In this document: positions 16,555 to 25,237 of the stretch, piece after piece | Layout of the letters: each line of letters starts with the position of its first letter | How positions within the stretch are numbered: position 1 is the first letter of the stretch | From: Marinomonas sp. IMCC 4694 | Lineage (GTDB): Bacteria > Pseudomonadota > Gammaproteobacteria > Pseudomonadales > Marinomonadaceae | Direction of reading: 5' to 3' | Assembly: GCF_008122525.1 (NCBI RefSeq) | Contig: NZ_VSRV01000001.1 | Location: 682,001 to 746,000, forward strand | Length of the DNA: 64,000 nucleotides | Program-made: the position numbers and the translations under genes | Notes under the pieces: model-generated | What the model saw: only the letters and a program-made list of their open reading frames with translations | Databases searched by the model: none | What the model was told of the DNA's origin: nothing

Positions 16555-17738
16555 GTAATTTGAGCTATTTAGAGAAGCTACTGGATGGGGTTGAGGTGGA
16601 GTGGCTGCCATTGAAAGAAGTGCTAGTACGCACTAAAGGAACAAAAATAACAGCCGGGCAGATGAAAGTCCTTCACAAGGATGGAGCGCCGTTAAAAATT
16701 TTTGCAGGAGGCAAAACAGTTGCCTTCGTGGATTTTAACGACATACCTGAAAAGGATGTAAATCGGGAACCGTCGATTATTGTAAAGTCCAGAGGTGTGA
16801 TTGAGTTCGAGTATTACGAGAAACCGTTCTCACATAAAAGTGAAATGTGGTCGTATTACTCGGATAACGATGCGATCGATATAAAGTTTATTTACCATTT
16901 TTTGAAATTGCATGAACGGCACTTTCAAGGCATCGGTAGCCGAATGCAAATGCCGCAAATTGCAACGCCAGATACTGATAAGTTTCTCGTACCCATCCCA
17001 TGTCCAAATAACCCAGAAAAATCGCTGGCAATACAAGCGGAAATTGTGCGTATTCTGGACGCATTTACCACTATGACCGCCGAGCTGACCGCCGAGCTTA
17101 ACATGCGGAAAAAACAATACAACTACTACCGCGATCAGTTGTTGAGTTTTGACCTGTCTGCCGATCAGGCGGGAGAGGGTGATGTTGAGTGGGTAAAATT
17201 AAGTACCGTTGCCAATATCAAAAACGGCAAAGATTGGAAGAAGTTGGGATCGGGCAAAATCCCTGTTTATGGCTCTGGCGGAATCATGCAGTATGTGGAT
17301 ACTTTTGCTTACAACAAACCAACTGTATTAATACCAAGAAAAGGTTCGATAACTAATATTTTTTATGTAGATGAGCCCTTCTGGAATGTTGATACGATTT
17401 ACTACACAGAATTAGATCTAGATAAGATCATTCCAAAATTCTTTTATTATTTCATGACAACTATTGACATGATGCAATTAGATACTGGGTCAGGCAGACC
17501 AAGCCTTACGCAGGCGATTTTGAATGAAATTAAGATTCCTTTACCAACACTTGAAGAGCAAGCTCGTATTATCAGTCTTTTGGATAAATTCGACACCTTA
17601 ACAACTTCGCTGCAAGAAGGTCTCCCACGCGAAATAGAACTCCGCCAAAAGCAATACGAGTATTATCGTGACCTGTTGTTGAGCTTCCCTGCCAGTCCGG
17701 CAGGCGGGCCGAAATCTCATTCAGATGAGGCAGCTTAA
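16551..17738 (+). CDS. hsdS: Type I restriction-modification specificity subunit
   Basis: 395 residues in two similar halves, each with a target-recognition domain and a conserved helical spacer. The spacers end FTTMTAELTAELNMRKKQYN and, in the second half, LPREIELRQKQYEYYRDLLL. The central spacer holds two copies of the TAEL repeat (about residues 176-183; 12-bp tandem repeat at 17076-17099), as in EcoR124I, where two copies set a 6-base gap between half-sites and three copies 7. The recognised sequence cannot be predicted. The stop overlaps the next small ORF (TAATG). Confidence 0.95.
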   Translation: MSNLSYLEKLLDGVEVEWLPLKEVLVRTKGTKITAGQMKVLHKDGAPLKIFAGGKTVAFVDFNDIPEKDVNREPSIIVKSRGVIEFEYYEKPFSHKSEMWSYYSDNDAIDIKFIYHFLKLHERHFQGIGSRMQMPQIATPDTDKFLVPIPCPNNPEKSLAIQAEIVRILDAFTTMTAELTAELNMRKKQYNYYRDQLLSFDLSADQAGEGDVEWVKLSTVANIKNGKDWKKLGSGKIPVYGSGGIMQYVDTFAYNKPTVLIPRKGSITNIFYVDEPFWNVDTIYYTELDLDKIIPKFFYYFMTTIDMMQLDTGSGRPSLTQAILNEIKIPLPTLEEQARIISLLDKFDTLTTSLQEGLPREIELRQKQYEYYRDLLLSFPASPAGGPKSHSDEAA

Positions 17739-17827
17739 TGAGTAAAACGCTAACGGAAATAGCAGAGTCAGTTATCCGGAAATTCCGGATAACTGTCAAC
17801 GAAGGTAAGTATAAGGAGGCAGCCTAA
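17738..17827 (+). CDS. Possible 29-residue ORF coupled between hsdS and fic
   Basis: The ATG shares bases with the hsdS stop (TAATG at 17736-17740) and the TAA shares a base with the fic ATG. It reads MSKTLTEIAESVIRKFRITV, then NEGKYKEAA. Such overlap at both ends suggests translational coupling. It has no recognised domain and is much shorter than FicA antitoxins, nor does it carry their (S/T)xxxE(G/N) motif. A GATGAGG sequence precedes it. It may simply pass ribosomes from hsdS to fic. A 23-bp palindrome lies inside it. Confidence 0.4.
   Translation: MSKTLTEIAESVIRKFRITVNEGKYKEAA
17771..17793. repeat. 23-bp perfect palindrome inside the hsdS-fic junction
   Basis: GTTATCCGGAA-A-TTCCGGATAAC, 11-base arms around a single A. 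In RNA it cannot close a loop fully but would leave a stem of about 9-10 pairs; in DNA it could be an operator. No T-run follows, so it is not a standard terminator. Confidence 0.7.
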
Positions 17828-18828
17828 TGGCCTACCAACCACCTTTTACCATCACCACCGATATTTTGAACTTGGTGGCACAAATCAGCCAGCAGGTGGG
17901 TGAATTAAACGCCAGCCAGCTCAATGCTTCGCCGCAACTGCGCAAGCAAAATCGCATTAAAACCATTACTGGCACGCTGGCGATTGAAGGCAATACCTTA
18001 ACCGAAGAGCAAATCACTGCCATTGTAGAAGGTAAGCCCGTATTGGGCAGCGTGCGTGAGCTGGCCGAGGTAAAAGGCGCGATTGCCGCTTATGATGCAC
18101 TGCCTGCATTCACACCCAGCGAGATTTCCGATTTACTCACGGCTCACGGTTTAATGCTGTCAGATATTCTTGTGAATGCCGGTGAGTTTCGCAGTAAAGG
18201 CGTGGGTATCCATAAAGGTGGTGTGGTGCACCATGTTGCGCCGCCTGCGCATCAGGTATCCGGTTTAATGGCCGATTTAATCCAATGGCTTAAGCAAACA
18301 AAAGACCACCCATTGATCGCCAGTTGTGTATTTCATTACGAATTTGAGTTTATTCACCCCTTTGCCGATGGTAACGGTCGTATGGGGCGGTTATGGCAAA
18401 CGCTGATTTTATCCAAGTGGCATCCGTTGTTTTTATCTTTGCCGCTAGAAAGTGTGATTAAAGACCATCAGCAAGCCTATTATCACGCCCTAGAGCAGTC
18501 CGATAACCAAGCAGACAGTTCGCCGTTTATTCATTTTATGTTGTCGGTTATTCAGCAAGCGTTGGTGCAAAATGCCTCTGTAAACGCCCCCCTAAAAGAA
18601 GGTCAAAACGCCCCTGTAAATACCCTTATCAATGTAACGGGCCTTAAAACGCCTGAGGCTATTTTAGCATTGCTGAGTAGCACGCCCGAGCTAACCCGAC
18701 AACAACTCGCTGATACCTTGAATAAAGACGTGAGAACCATTGGTCGCGCTATTAGCAAACTACAAAAAGAAGGCAGGTTAACTCGGGTAGGTTCAGATAA
18801 AACCGGCCATTGGCAAGTCACTGAATAA
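17827..18828 (+). CDS. Fic/DOC-family AMP-transferase with C-terminal winged helix
   Basis: 333 residues. The catalytic Fic motif HPFADGNGRMGRLW is at about residues 177-190, with the active His, the anion-binding GNG and the Arg in place. An N-terminal inhibitory helix is seen in GTLAIEGNTLTEEQ (the (S/T)xxxE(G/N) pattern, about 49-56), so this is a class II, self-inhibited Fic. A C-terminal winged helix (about 280-330) suggests DNA binding. Fic enzymes usually transfer AMP to a protein target. It lies inside the hsd operon with an AAGGAGG ribosome site, a known companionship of type I systems; its role there is unknown. Confidence 0.92.
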   Translation: MAYQPPFTITTDILNLVAQISQQVGELNASQLNASPQLRKQNRIKTITGTLAIEGNTLTEEQITAIVEGKPVLGSVRELAEVKGAIAAYDALPAFTPSEISDLLTAHGLMLSDILVNAGEFRSKGVGIHKGGVVHHVAPPAHQVSGLMADLIQWLKQTKDHPLIASCVFHYEFEFIHPFADGNGRMGRLWQTLILSKWHPLFLSLPLESVIKDHQQAYYHALEQSDNQADSSPFIHFMLSVIQQALVQNASVNAPLKEGQNAPVNTLINVTGLKTPEAILALLSSTPELTRQQLADTLNKDVRTIGRAISKLQKEGRLTRVGSDKTGHWQVTE

Positions 18829-18891
18829 TGCGATGCGGTGGCTATTTCCATTTTGGAAAACACCACGGCTAACAAAAAAGGATGTAAACGA

Positions 18892-21800
18892 ATGACAACG
18901 TATAAAACAGTTGCAGAATCGAATAACTTTATTGTGTTAGATAAATACACCAAAGACTGGAAAGTAGCAGAAAACTTTCAGAGCGAAGGTGATTTAGAGC
19001 GTGAGCTGATTCAGGACTTAGCGAATCAAGGTTATGAGTATCTACCCGCCTTGACCACACCCGATGCCATGCTGGTGAATGTGCGTAAACAATTACAAGC
19101 CCTGAATAAGGTCGAGTTTACCGATGCTGAGTGGGCTCGCTTTTGCGAGCAATACCTAAACACACCAAGCGACAATATTCTTGATAAAACCCGCAAGGTG
19201 CACAGTGACTATATTTTCGATTTTGTCTTTGATGATGGCCATATCGAAAACATCTACCTGTTCGACAAGAAGACCATTGCTCGTAACAAAGTGCAGGTCA
19301 TTAAGCAGTTTGAGCAAACGGGAAGCCATGCCAACCGTTACGATGTGACGATTTTGGTTAATGGTTTGCCTTTGGTGCAAATCGAGCTGAAAAAGCGGGG
19401 TGTGGCAATCCGTGAGGCGTTTAACCAAATACATCGCTACAGCAAAGAGAGCTTTAATGCAGAGAACTCGTTGTACAAGTTCTTGCAGCTGTTTGTGATC
19501 TCGAATGGCACCGACACGCGCTATTTTGCCAATACCACCAAGCGCGACAAGAACAGCTTCGACTTCACGATGAACTGGGCGAAGTCAGACAATACGCTGA
19601 TCAAGGATTTAAAAGACTTTACCGCCACTTTTTTCCAGAAAGAGACGTTGCTTGAAGTGATTTTGCGTTACTCTGTGTTTGACGTCAGCAATACCTTACT
19701 TGTAATGCGCCCCTACCAGATTGCGGCCACTGAGCGCATTTTATGGAAGATAAAGAGCGCGTTTAACGCTAAAGACTGGGCTAAGCCTGAAAGCGGGGGT
19801 TACATTTGGCACACCACAGGCTCAGGCAAAACACTAACCAGCTTTAAAGCGGCACGTTTGGCCACCGATTTAGACTGCATCGATAAAGTATTTTTTGTGG
19901 TGGACCGAAAAGACCTCGACTATCAGACCATGAAAGAGTATCAGCGGTTCTCACCTGACAGTGTGAACGGTTCAGACAGTACCGCAGGGCTTAAGAGTAA
20001 CCTGGATAAAGACGATAACAAGATTGTCGTCACCACAATCCAAAAGCTCAACAACTTAATCAAAAGTGAAAGCGATTTAGCGATATACAACAAGCAAGTT
20101 GTTTTTATTTTTGATGAGTGCCATCGAAGCCAGTTCGGTGAAGCGCAGAAAAATTTGAAGAAGAAATTCAAAAAGTACTACCAGTTTGGATTTACCGGTA
20201 CGCCAATTTTTCCTGAAAATGCACTGGGCGCAGAAACTACGGGCGATGTGTTTGGCCAGCAGTTGCACACTTATGTGATCACTGATGCCATTCGTGATGA
20301 AAAAGTACTCAAGTTCAAAGTGGACTATAACGATGTTCGTCCGCAATTTAAGAGCATTGAGACTGAGCAGGATGATAAGAAGCTTAGTGCCGCTGAGAAT
20401 AAGAAAGCCTTCTTACATCCAATGCGCATTGGTGAAATCTCGCAGTATATTCTGAGCCATTTTAACCAGAAAACGCATCGAGCCTATTCTGGCGCTAAAG
20501 GGTTTAACGCCATGTTTGCGGTAAGTAGTGTTGATGCAGCGAAAGCCTACTATGAAACCTTCAAAACATTGCAGGCCGAGGCCGAAAATGGACCCACAAG
20601 TAAGCCTCTGCGCATTGCGACTATCTTCTCATTTGCAGCCAATGAAGAGCAGGACGCCATTGGTGATATTTTAGATGAGAGCTTTGAAGTTAGCGCGATG
20701 AACAGCAGCGCGAAAGAGTTTTTGAGCGCCGCGATTAACGATTACAATGCCATGTTTAAATCTAACTATGGCGTGGACAGTAATGGCTTTCAGAACTACT
20801 ACCGTGACCTTGCTCAGCGCGTGAAGAATCAAGAAATAGATCTGCTCATAGTGGTGGGGATGTTTTTAACGGGCTTTGATGCGCCTACACTTAACACCTT
20901 GTTTGTTGATAAGAATTTGCGCTATCACGGCTTGATGCAGGCATTTTCTCGCACTAACCGCATTTATGATGCGACGAAGACCTTTGGCAATATTGTTACC
21001 TTCCGTGATTTGGAACAGGCAACCATTGATGCCATCACCTTGTTTGGTGACAAAAACACCAAAAACGTGGTGTTGGAGAAGAGCTATAAAGAATACATGG
21101 AAGGCTTTAACGATATTGCTACTGGCCAAGCGCGTCGAGGTTTTGTTGATATCGTCAAAGAGCTGCAAGAACGTTTTCCAAATCCAGAAAATATTGAAAA
21201 AGAACAAGATAAAAAGGAATTTGCCAAGCTATTTGGTGAATACCTCAAAGCAGAAAATATTTTACAAAACTACGATGAATTTGCTGGCTTAAAAGCACTG
21301 CAAAGCCTAGATACCAGTGATGAACAAGTTGTTGAAACGTTCAAGTCAAAGTACTATCTGGACGATGCTGACATCGAGGCAATGCAAACCATCGATATGC
21401 CGAGCGAGCGCGCTATTCAAGATTATCGCTCTACCTACAACGATACCCGCGACTGGTTGCGACGCGATAAAGAAGGTCAGGACAAAGATAAGTCAACGGT
21501 AGACTGGGACGATGTGGTTTTTGAAATTGATTTGCTTAAATCGCAAGAAATAAACCTCGATTACATTCTTGAACTGATTTTTGACCACAATAAGAAGAAC
21601 AAGAGCAAAGAAGGCTTGATTGAAGAAGTTCGTCGTATGATCCGCGGTAGCCTTGGTAATAGAGCGAAAGAGAGCTTAGTGGTTGATTTTATTAACCAGA
21701 CAAACCTAGATGAGATCAATGACAAAGCCAGCATTATCGACGCTTTCTTCAAATTCGCCCAGGCGGAGCAGAAGCGCGAAGCCGATGCCATTATTGCCTC

Positions 21801-22005
21801 TGAAAAGCTCAATATCGATGCTGCCAAACGCTATATTGCGTCATCACTCAAACGTGAGTACGCCTCTGAAAATGGCACTGCACTTAATGAGGCGCTGCCC
21901 AAACTTAGCCCATTGAACCCACAGTACCGAACCCAGAAGCAAACGGTTTTTCAGAAAATTGCCGCTTTTGTTGAAAAATTCAAAGGTGTGGGTGGGCAGA
22001 TATAA
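18892..22005 (+). CDS. hsdR: Type I restriction endonuclease motor subunit
   Basis: 1037 residues, almost the length of EcoR124I HsdR. The nuclease motif is in VQIELKKRGVAIREAF (about residues 161-176); Walker A is HTTGSGKTLTSFKA (about 306) and the DEAD-type box is IFDECHRSQFGEA (about 406), followed by FGFTGTPIF and the second RecA-like domain. It translocates DNA with ATP and cuts at a distance from unmodified sites. Start 18892 (MTTYKTVAESNNFIVLDKYT) is chosen because AAAAAGGATG precedes it and the family starts there; the frame is open to 18838. It is the last gene of the hsd operon. Confidence 0.97.
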   Translation: MTTYKTVAESNNFIVLDKYTKDWKVAENFQSEGDLERELIQDLANQGYEYLPALTTPDAMLVNVRKQLQALNKVEFTDAEWARFCEQYLNTPSDNILDKTRKVHSDYIFDFVFDDGHIENIYLFDKKTIARNKVQVIKQFEQTGSHANRYDVTILVNGLPLVQIELKKRGVAIREAFNQIHRYSKESFNAENSLYKFLQLFVISNGTDTRYFANTTKRDKNSFDFTMNWAKSDNTLIKDLKDFTATFFQKETLLEVILRYSVFDVSNTLLVMRPYQIAATERILWKIKSAFNAKDWAKPESGGYIWHTTGSGKTLTSFKAARLATDLDCIDKVFFVVDRKDLDYQTMKEYQRFSPDSVNGSDSTAGLKSNLDKDDNKIVVTTIQKLNNLIKSESDLAIYNKQVVFIFDECHRSQFGEAQKNLKKKFKKYYQFGFTGTPIFPENALGAETTGDVFGQQLHTYVITDAIRDEKVLKFKVDYNDVRPQFKSIETEQDDKKLSAAENKKAFLHPMRIGEISQYILSHFNQKTHRAYSGAKGFNAMFAVSSVDAAKAYYETFKTLQAEAENGPTSKPLRIATIFSFAANEEQDAIGDILDESFEVSAMNSSAKEFLSAAINDYNAMFKSNYGVDSNGFQNYYRDLAQRVKNQEIDLLIVVGMFLTGFDAPTLNTLFVDKNLRYHGLMQAFSRTNRIYDATKTFGNIVTFRDLEQATIDAITLFGDKNTKNVVLEKSYKEYMEGFNDIATGQARRGFVDIVKELQERFPNPENIEKEQDKKEFAKLFGEYLKAENILQNYDEFAGLKALQSLDTSDEQVVETFKSKYYLDDADIEAMQTIDMPSERAIQDYRSTYNDTRDWLRRDKEGQDKDKSTVDWDDVVFEIDLLKSQEINLDYILELIFDHNKKNKSKEGLIEEVRRMIRGSLGNRAKESLVVDFINQTNLDEINDKASIIDAFFKFAQAEQKREADAIIASEKLNIDAAKRYIASSLKREYASENGTALNEALPKLSPLNPQYRTQKQTVFQKIAAFVEKFKGVGGQI

Positions 22006-22108
22006 GTGTTATTACGTGCTGTTCAGGAAGGAAGTTAAATAGCACAAGCGTCTGAAATTTATTGATTTCTAGGCTGGTTGTCTTTTACGTGGAAGGTGAA
22101 TTAAAAAA

Positions 22109-23368
22109 ATGGAAAATGAAAACATAGTAAGGTTTTTGTCATCAGACATAAAAAGGAACTCCGCGTCTTCGAAGAGAGAGCCAATCGAAATTGATCTTTC
22201 TAATGATGACTTAGATGACGAGCTGGCCACATTTTTTCGTTTTATCAATAAAGTTTTAGATACTGATAATTTAGTCATACTGGCTGGCTCAGGCACGTCT
22301 CTAACATTTAATAAGCCTTCTCAGCAGAATAAAGCGCCTATCGCTCCAAGTATGTGGCACCTTTGGGACTATTGTAAAAAAGCAGATGAGAATCTTTTTC
22401 AATTGGTTTTGAGGGCAACAAATTATGATGCCCTTCAAAAACATCGTGAAGCAAACGGAGATGCAAAGCCAGACATTGAACTATTATTGTCTCTTTGCGA
22501 TTCCTCTTTAGCCGTTGGGAACCTTTCAAATCAAAGAATTAATCAAGTAAGTAAGTTCCTTGAGCAAGCCAAAAACATAATTTTAGCTAAAACTACCTTT
22601 ACTGAATCGATCCCTGAATCAGACTGGGTTAGTCATGATAAATTTATGCGTGCAGTAGGTAGAAGGAGTGCTCAGCAACAACGACTTAAACTTTTCACTA
22701 CTAATTATGACTTGGCTTTTGAGCACGCGGCATCAAATACTGGTTTTGTTGTTATTGATGGTTTTGAGTTTTCTAACCCCTCTTTTTTTAATCCTATGTG
22801 GTTCAAGTATGACATAGTGAACCGTGGACACTCCAAGAGCAGTGAAGGCGCATACATATCCAATGTGGTTCAGCTATACAAGATGCATGGCTCTGTGGAC
22901 TGGAGAAAATTTAACGGCAGAGTTAGAAAGCTAGGTTCTGATAGCAAAATTGGTGAACCTGTTTTTATCTATCCAAGCAGTAGCAAATATCAGACATCTT
23001 ATGATTCTCCTTACTTAGATATGATGACTTCTTTTTTGGAAGTAGTTAAACAACCAAAAACGGCTGTATTGTGCCTAGGTTTTGGTTTTAATGATAAGCA
23101 TATAAATAATGCGCTAACTATGGCGCTTAGGACTAATCCTGAGTTTATGCTGATGGTTGCAACGAAAGACCCATTCAGTGAAACGGGTTCATTCAATGAT
23201 GAGATTAGGAATCTGCTAATGGCAGCTATTGACCATGGGGATGGCAGAATCGCAATAATGGATTCAACGTTTAAACAGTTTTCTAGTCTGCTACCTGAAC
23301 GAAGATCAACAACTCCCGAGGACGAACTCTTCAAAGCATTTGAAAAAATCACTGCGAGTATTAAATAA
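22109..23368 (+). CDS. SIR2-domain effector of a SIR2-HerA anti-phage pair
   Basis: 419 residues. NAD-binding SIR2-like motifs are VILAGSGTSLTF (about 55-66), LFTTNYDLAFEHAASNTGFV (about 196-215), LYKMHGSVDWRKF (about 255) and VLCLGFGFNDKHINNAL (about 317). Such effectors destroy NAD+ on phage infection and abort the cell. It is followed 12 bases later by a HerA-like ATPase; this two-gene arrangement matches described SIR2-HerA defence systems, in which the two form one large complex. AT-rich codon use differs from the neighbouring ICE genes, suggesting separate acquisition. Confidence 0.88.
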   Translation: MENENIVRFLSSDIKRNSASSKREPIEIDLSNDDLDDELATFFRFINKVLDTDNLVILAGSGTSLTFNKPSQQNKAPIAPSMWHLWDYCKKADENLFQLVLRATNYDALQKHREANGDAKPDIELLLSLCDSSLAVGNLSNQRINQVSKFLEQAKNIILAKTTFTESIPESDWVSHDKFMRAVGRRSAQQQRLKLFTTNYDLAFEHAASNTGFVVIDGFEFSNPSFFNPMWFKYDIVNRGHSKSSEGAYISNVVQLYKMHGSVDWRKFNGRVRKLGSDSKIGEPVFIYPSSSKYQTSYDSPYLDMMTSFLEVVKQPKTAVLCLGFGFNDKHINNALTMALRTNPEFMLMVATKDPFSETGSFNDEIRNLLMAAIDHGDGRIAIMDSTFKQFSSLLPERRSTTPEDELFKAFEKITASIK

Positions 23369-23380
23369 GGGAGACTATTC

Positions 23381-25120
23381 ATGGAGCGGAAAAAGTGGTT
23401 TTCCCCGTACGATCCAACAAGACGGATTGGTAGCGTCATTAGCGTATCTGCAACCGAGCTTATCATTAACTTATCTAAAGCGGGATCTGGTGAGCCCAGT
23501 TGGTCATTCGGAAATCGAATAGCCGCTGGAGAAGTAAATGAATTTGTATTCATCGACATAGGTGAAACAGCGATACTTGGGCGCTTAGTGAAAGTGTGGA
23601 TTGAGGGGGGAGAGAGATTAAGTGTTGACGGTTTGGCTGATAAACCATCCGAAAATCATCCAATTGGACTTGTTCAATTATTGGTGAGTTTGAACCCAGC
23701 TAATGGTCGTAACTACAAAGGAATTAAACAGCATCCGAGATTAGGTAGCCAAATATATTCAGCTCACCCGTATCTGGTAGCAATAATCGCTGAAGGTAAA
23801 CAAGATGAGGAGCCTGGCCAAATCCATTTACCGTTAGCTTCCCTTCCGCATGATGAATCCGTAACTGTTCACGTTACCCCTGAGAAATTGTTTTCACGCC
23901 ATTGCGCTATTTTAGGAGCAACAGGTGGCGGAAAAAGTTACTCGATGACAAACATCATCGAGCAAGTGATTAAGGCCGGAGGAAAAGCAATTATTATTGA
24001 CCCCACGGGGGAATATGAGTCACTTGGCTGTGATAGTTACTATGTTGGGAATCATGCAAAAGCAACTCCATTTAATCAGTTAACTTTTCCACATTGGCAG
24101 TTTACAGACTCAGATATTAGAGCCTTTTTAAGGCCTTCAGCGCAAAGCCAAGCGCCTAAACTGGAGGCAGCTATCGAGAGTCAGAAAATAGTGTGGCAAT
24201 TTTGGCAGAAACAAAATCATGGCCTTGATTTCAAAGCAAATTATCTTTTGAACAAGTCTGGTCAAGCAAAGGCTCCTTACGAAGCTGCTCTATTATCTAT
24301 GAATAGCTCTATCCAGACAGCTCCATGGATGTTTAAAAACATTGCTGACCAGATTGTAAACGAGTGTGTGTGGCCCAATGGCGGTAATGCTAATAATCCT
24401 AACCCCACTATTTGGGGCGGTAGAGCTGATAATGATGTTGGCCACTGTTTAAACCTGATAGCTCGGATTAAAGCCTATTCAAACAACCCCAATTTAAAAT
24501 GGATGATTGACCCGGATGATAAATTAAAGACATTACCTAATCTTATTGATGATTTCTGTTCGCCAATAAGTAGCAATAATGTGCTGAGATTAGATCTTTC
24601 TGAAGTTCCATTTGAAGCAAACTCAAGAGAAATACTTGTTAATGCCATTGGTAGAAAGTTGTTATCTGTAGCCAGGCAAGGTGCAATAAACCATGGTGCA
24701 CCTCTATTAGTATTTATTGATGAAGCTCATCAATTTCTCAATAAGCGCATCGGAGAAGAAACGAACAGATTTGAGTTGGATGCCTTTGGGAATATTGCTA
24801 AAGAAGGTAGAAAGTATGGTTTGAATACCATCATTGCTACTCAGCGCCCACGTGACATTCCTGAAGATGTTTTAAGTCAGATAGGTACACTTATTGTTCA
24901 TAGGTTGACCAATCAGCTGGACCAAGAAATTGTAAAAAAGGCTGTTGGCGCTATTGATCAACGTTCAGCATCTTTTCTCCCTGTCTTGGGTCAAGGAGAA
25001 GCTTTGTTGTTAGGAGTCGATTTTCCATTTCCTATGACTGTGAAAATGAAACGTCCTGCAAATGCGCCAACTTCGAAAAGCGCTTGCTTTTCTAAAAGTT
25101 GGAAACCGTTGCAAAATTAG
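23381..25120 (+). CDS. HerA-like ATPase of a SIR2-HerA anti-phage pair
   Basis: 579 residues. An N-terminal beta-barrel-like region (about 1-120) leads to a FtsK/HerA-type ATPase with Walker A ILGATGGGKSYSMTN (about 176-190), IIIDPTGEYESLG and Walker B LLVFIDEAHQF (about 441), plus the motif NTIIATQRPRDIPEDVLSQI. HerA proteins form hexameric rings that move along DNA. With the preceding SIR2 protein it would form the sensor or motor of the defence complex. A good AGGGAG site lies 8 bases before the ATG. The pair ends the HS5 island, about 115 bases before traI. Confidence 0.88.
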   Translation: MERKKWFSPYDPTRRIGSVISVSATELIINLSKAGSGEPSWSFGNRIAAGEVNEFVFIDIGETAILGRLVKVWIEGGERLSVDGLADKPSENHPIGLVQLLVSLNPANGRNYKGIKQHPRLGSQIYSAHPYLVAIIAEGKQDEEPGQIHLPLASLPHDESVTVHVTPEKLFSRHCAILGATGGGKSYSMTNIIEQVIKAGGKAIIIDPTGEYESLGCDSYYVGNHAKATPFNQLTFPHWQFTDSDIRAFLRPSAQSQAPKLEAAIESQKIVWQFWQKQNHGLDFKANYLLNKSGQAKAPYEAALLSMNSSIQTAPWMFKNIADQIVNECVWPNGGNANNPNPTIWGGRADNDVGHCLNLIARIKAYSNNPNLKWMIDPDDKLKTLPNLIDDFCSPISSNNVLRLDLSEVPFEANSREILVNAIGRKLLSVARQGAINHGAPLLVFIDEAHQFLNKRIGEETNRFELDAFGNIAKEGRKYGLNTIIATQRPRDIPEDVLSQIGTLIVHRLTNQLDQEIVKKAVGAIDQRSASFLPVLGQGEALLLGVDFPFPMTVKMKRPANAPTSKSACFSKSWKPLQN

Positions 25121-25204
25121 TTTCAATTAAGACAAAACTGCTTCGCCACTTCCTAGTCAAATAGGTGCGGTTCTTTTACATCTAATTCACCGCCAGTGAG
25201 TTTA

Positions 25205-25235
25205 TGAACCTTCACACTATCGTGTCGGAGGTTCA
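25205..25235 (+). promoter_or_regulatory. Hairpin over the traI ribosome binding site
   Basis: TGAACCT (25205-25211) pairs with AGGTTCA (25229-25235), with an inner ACAC/GTGT stem. The Shine-Dalgarno GGAGG (25227-25231) lies in the 3' arm, three bases from the ATG side. It is the same arrangement seen before many genes further right. Confidence 0.65.
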
Positions 25236-25237
25236 CT

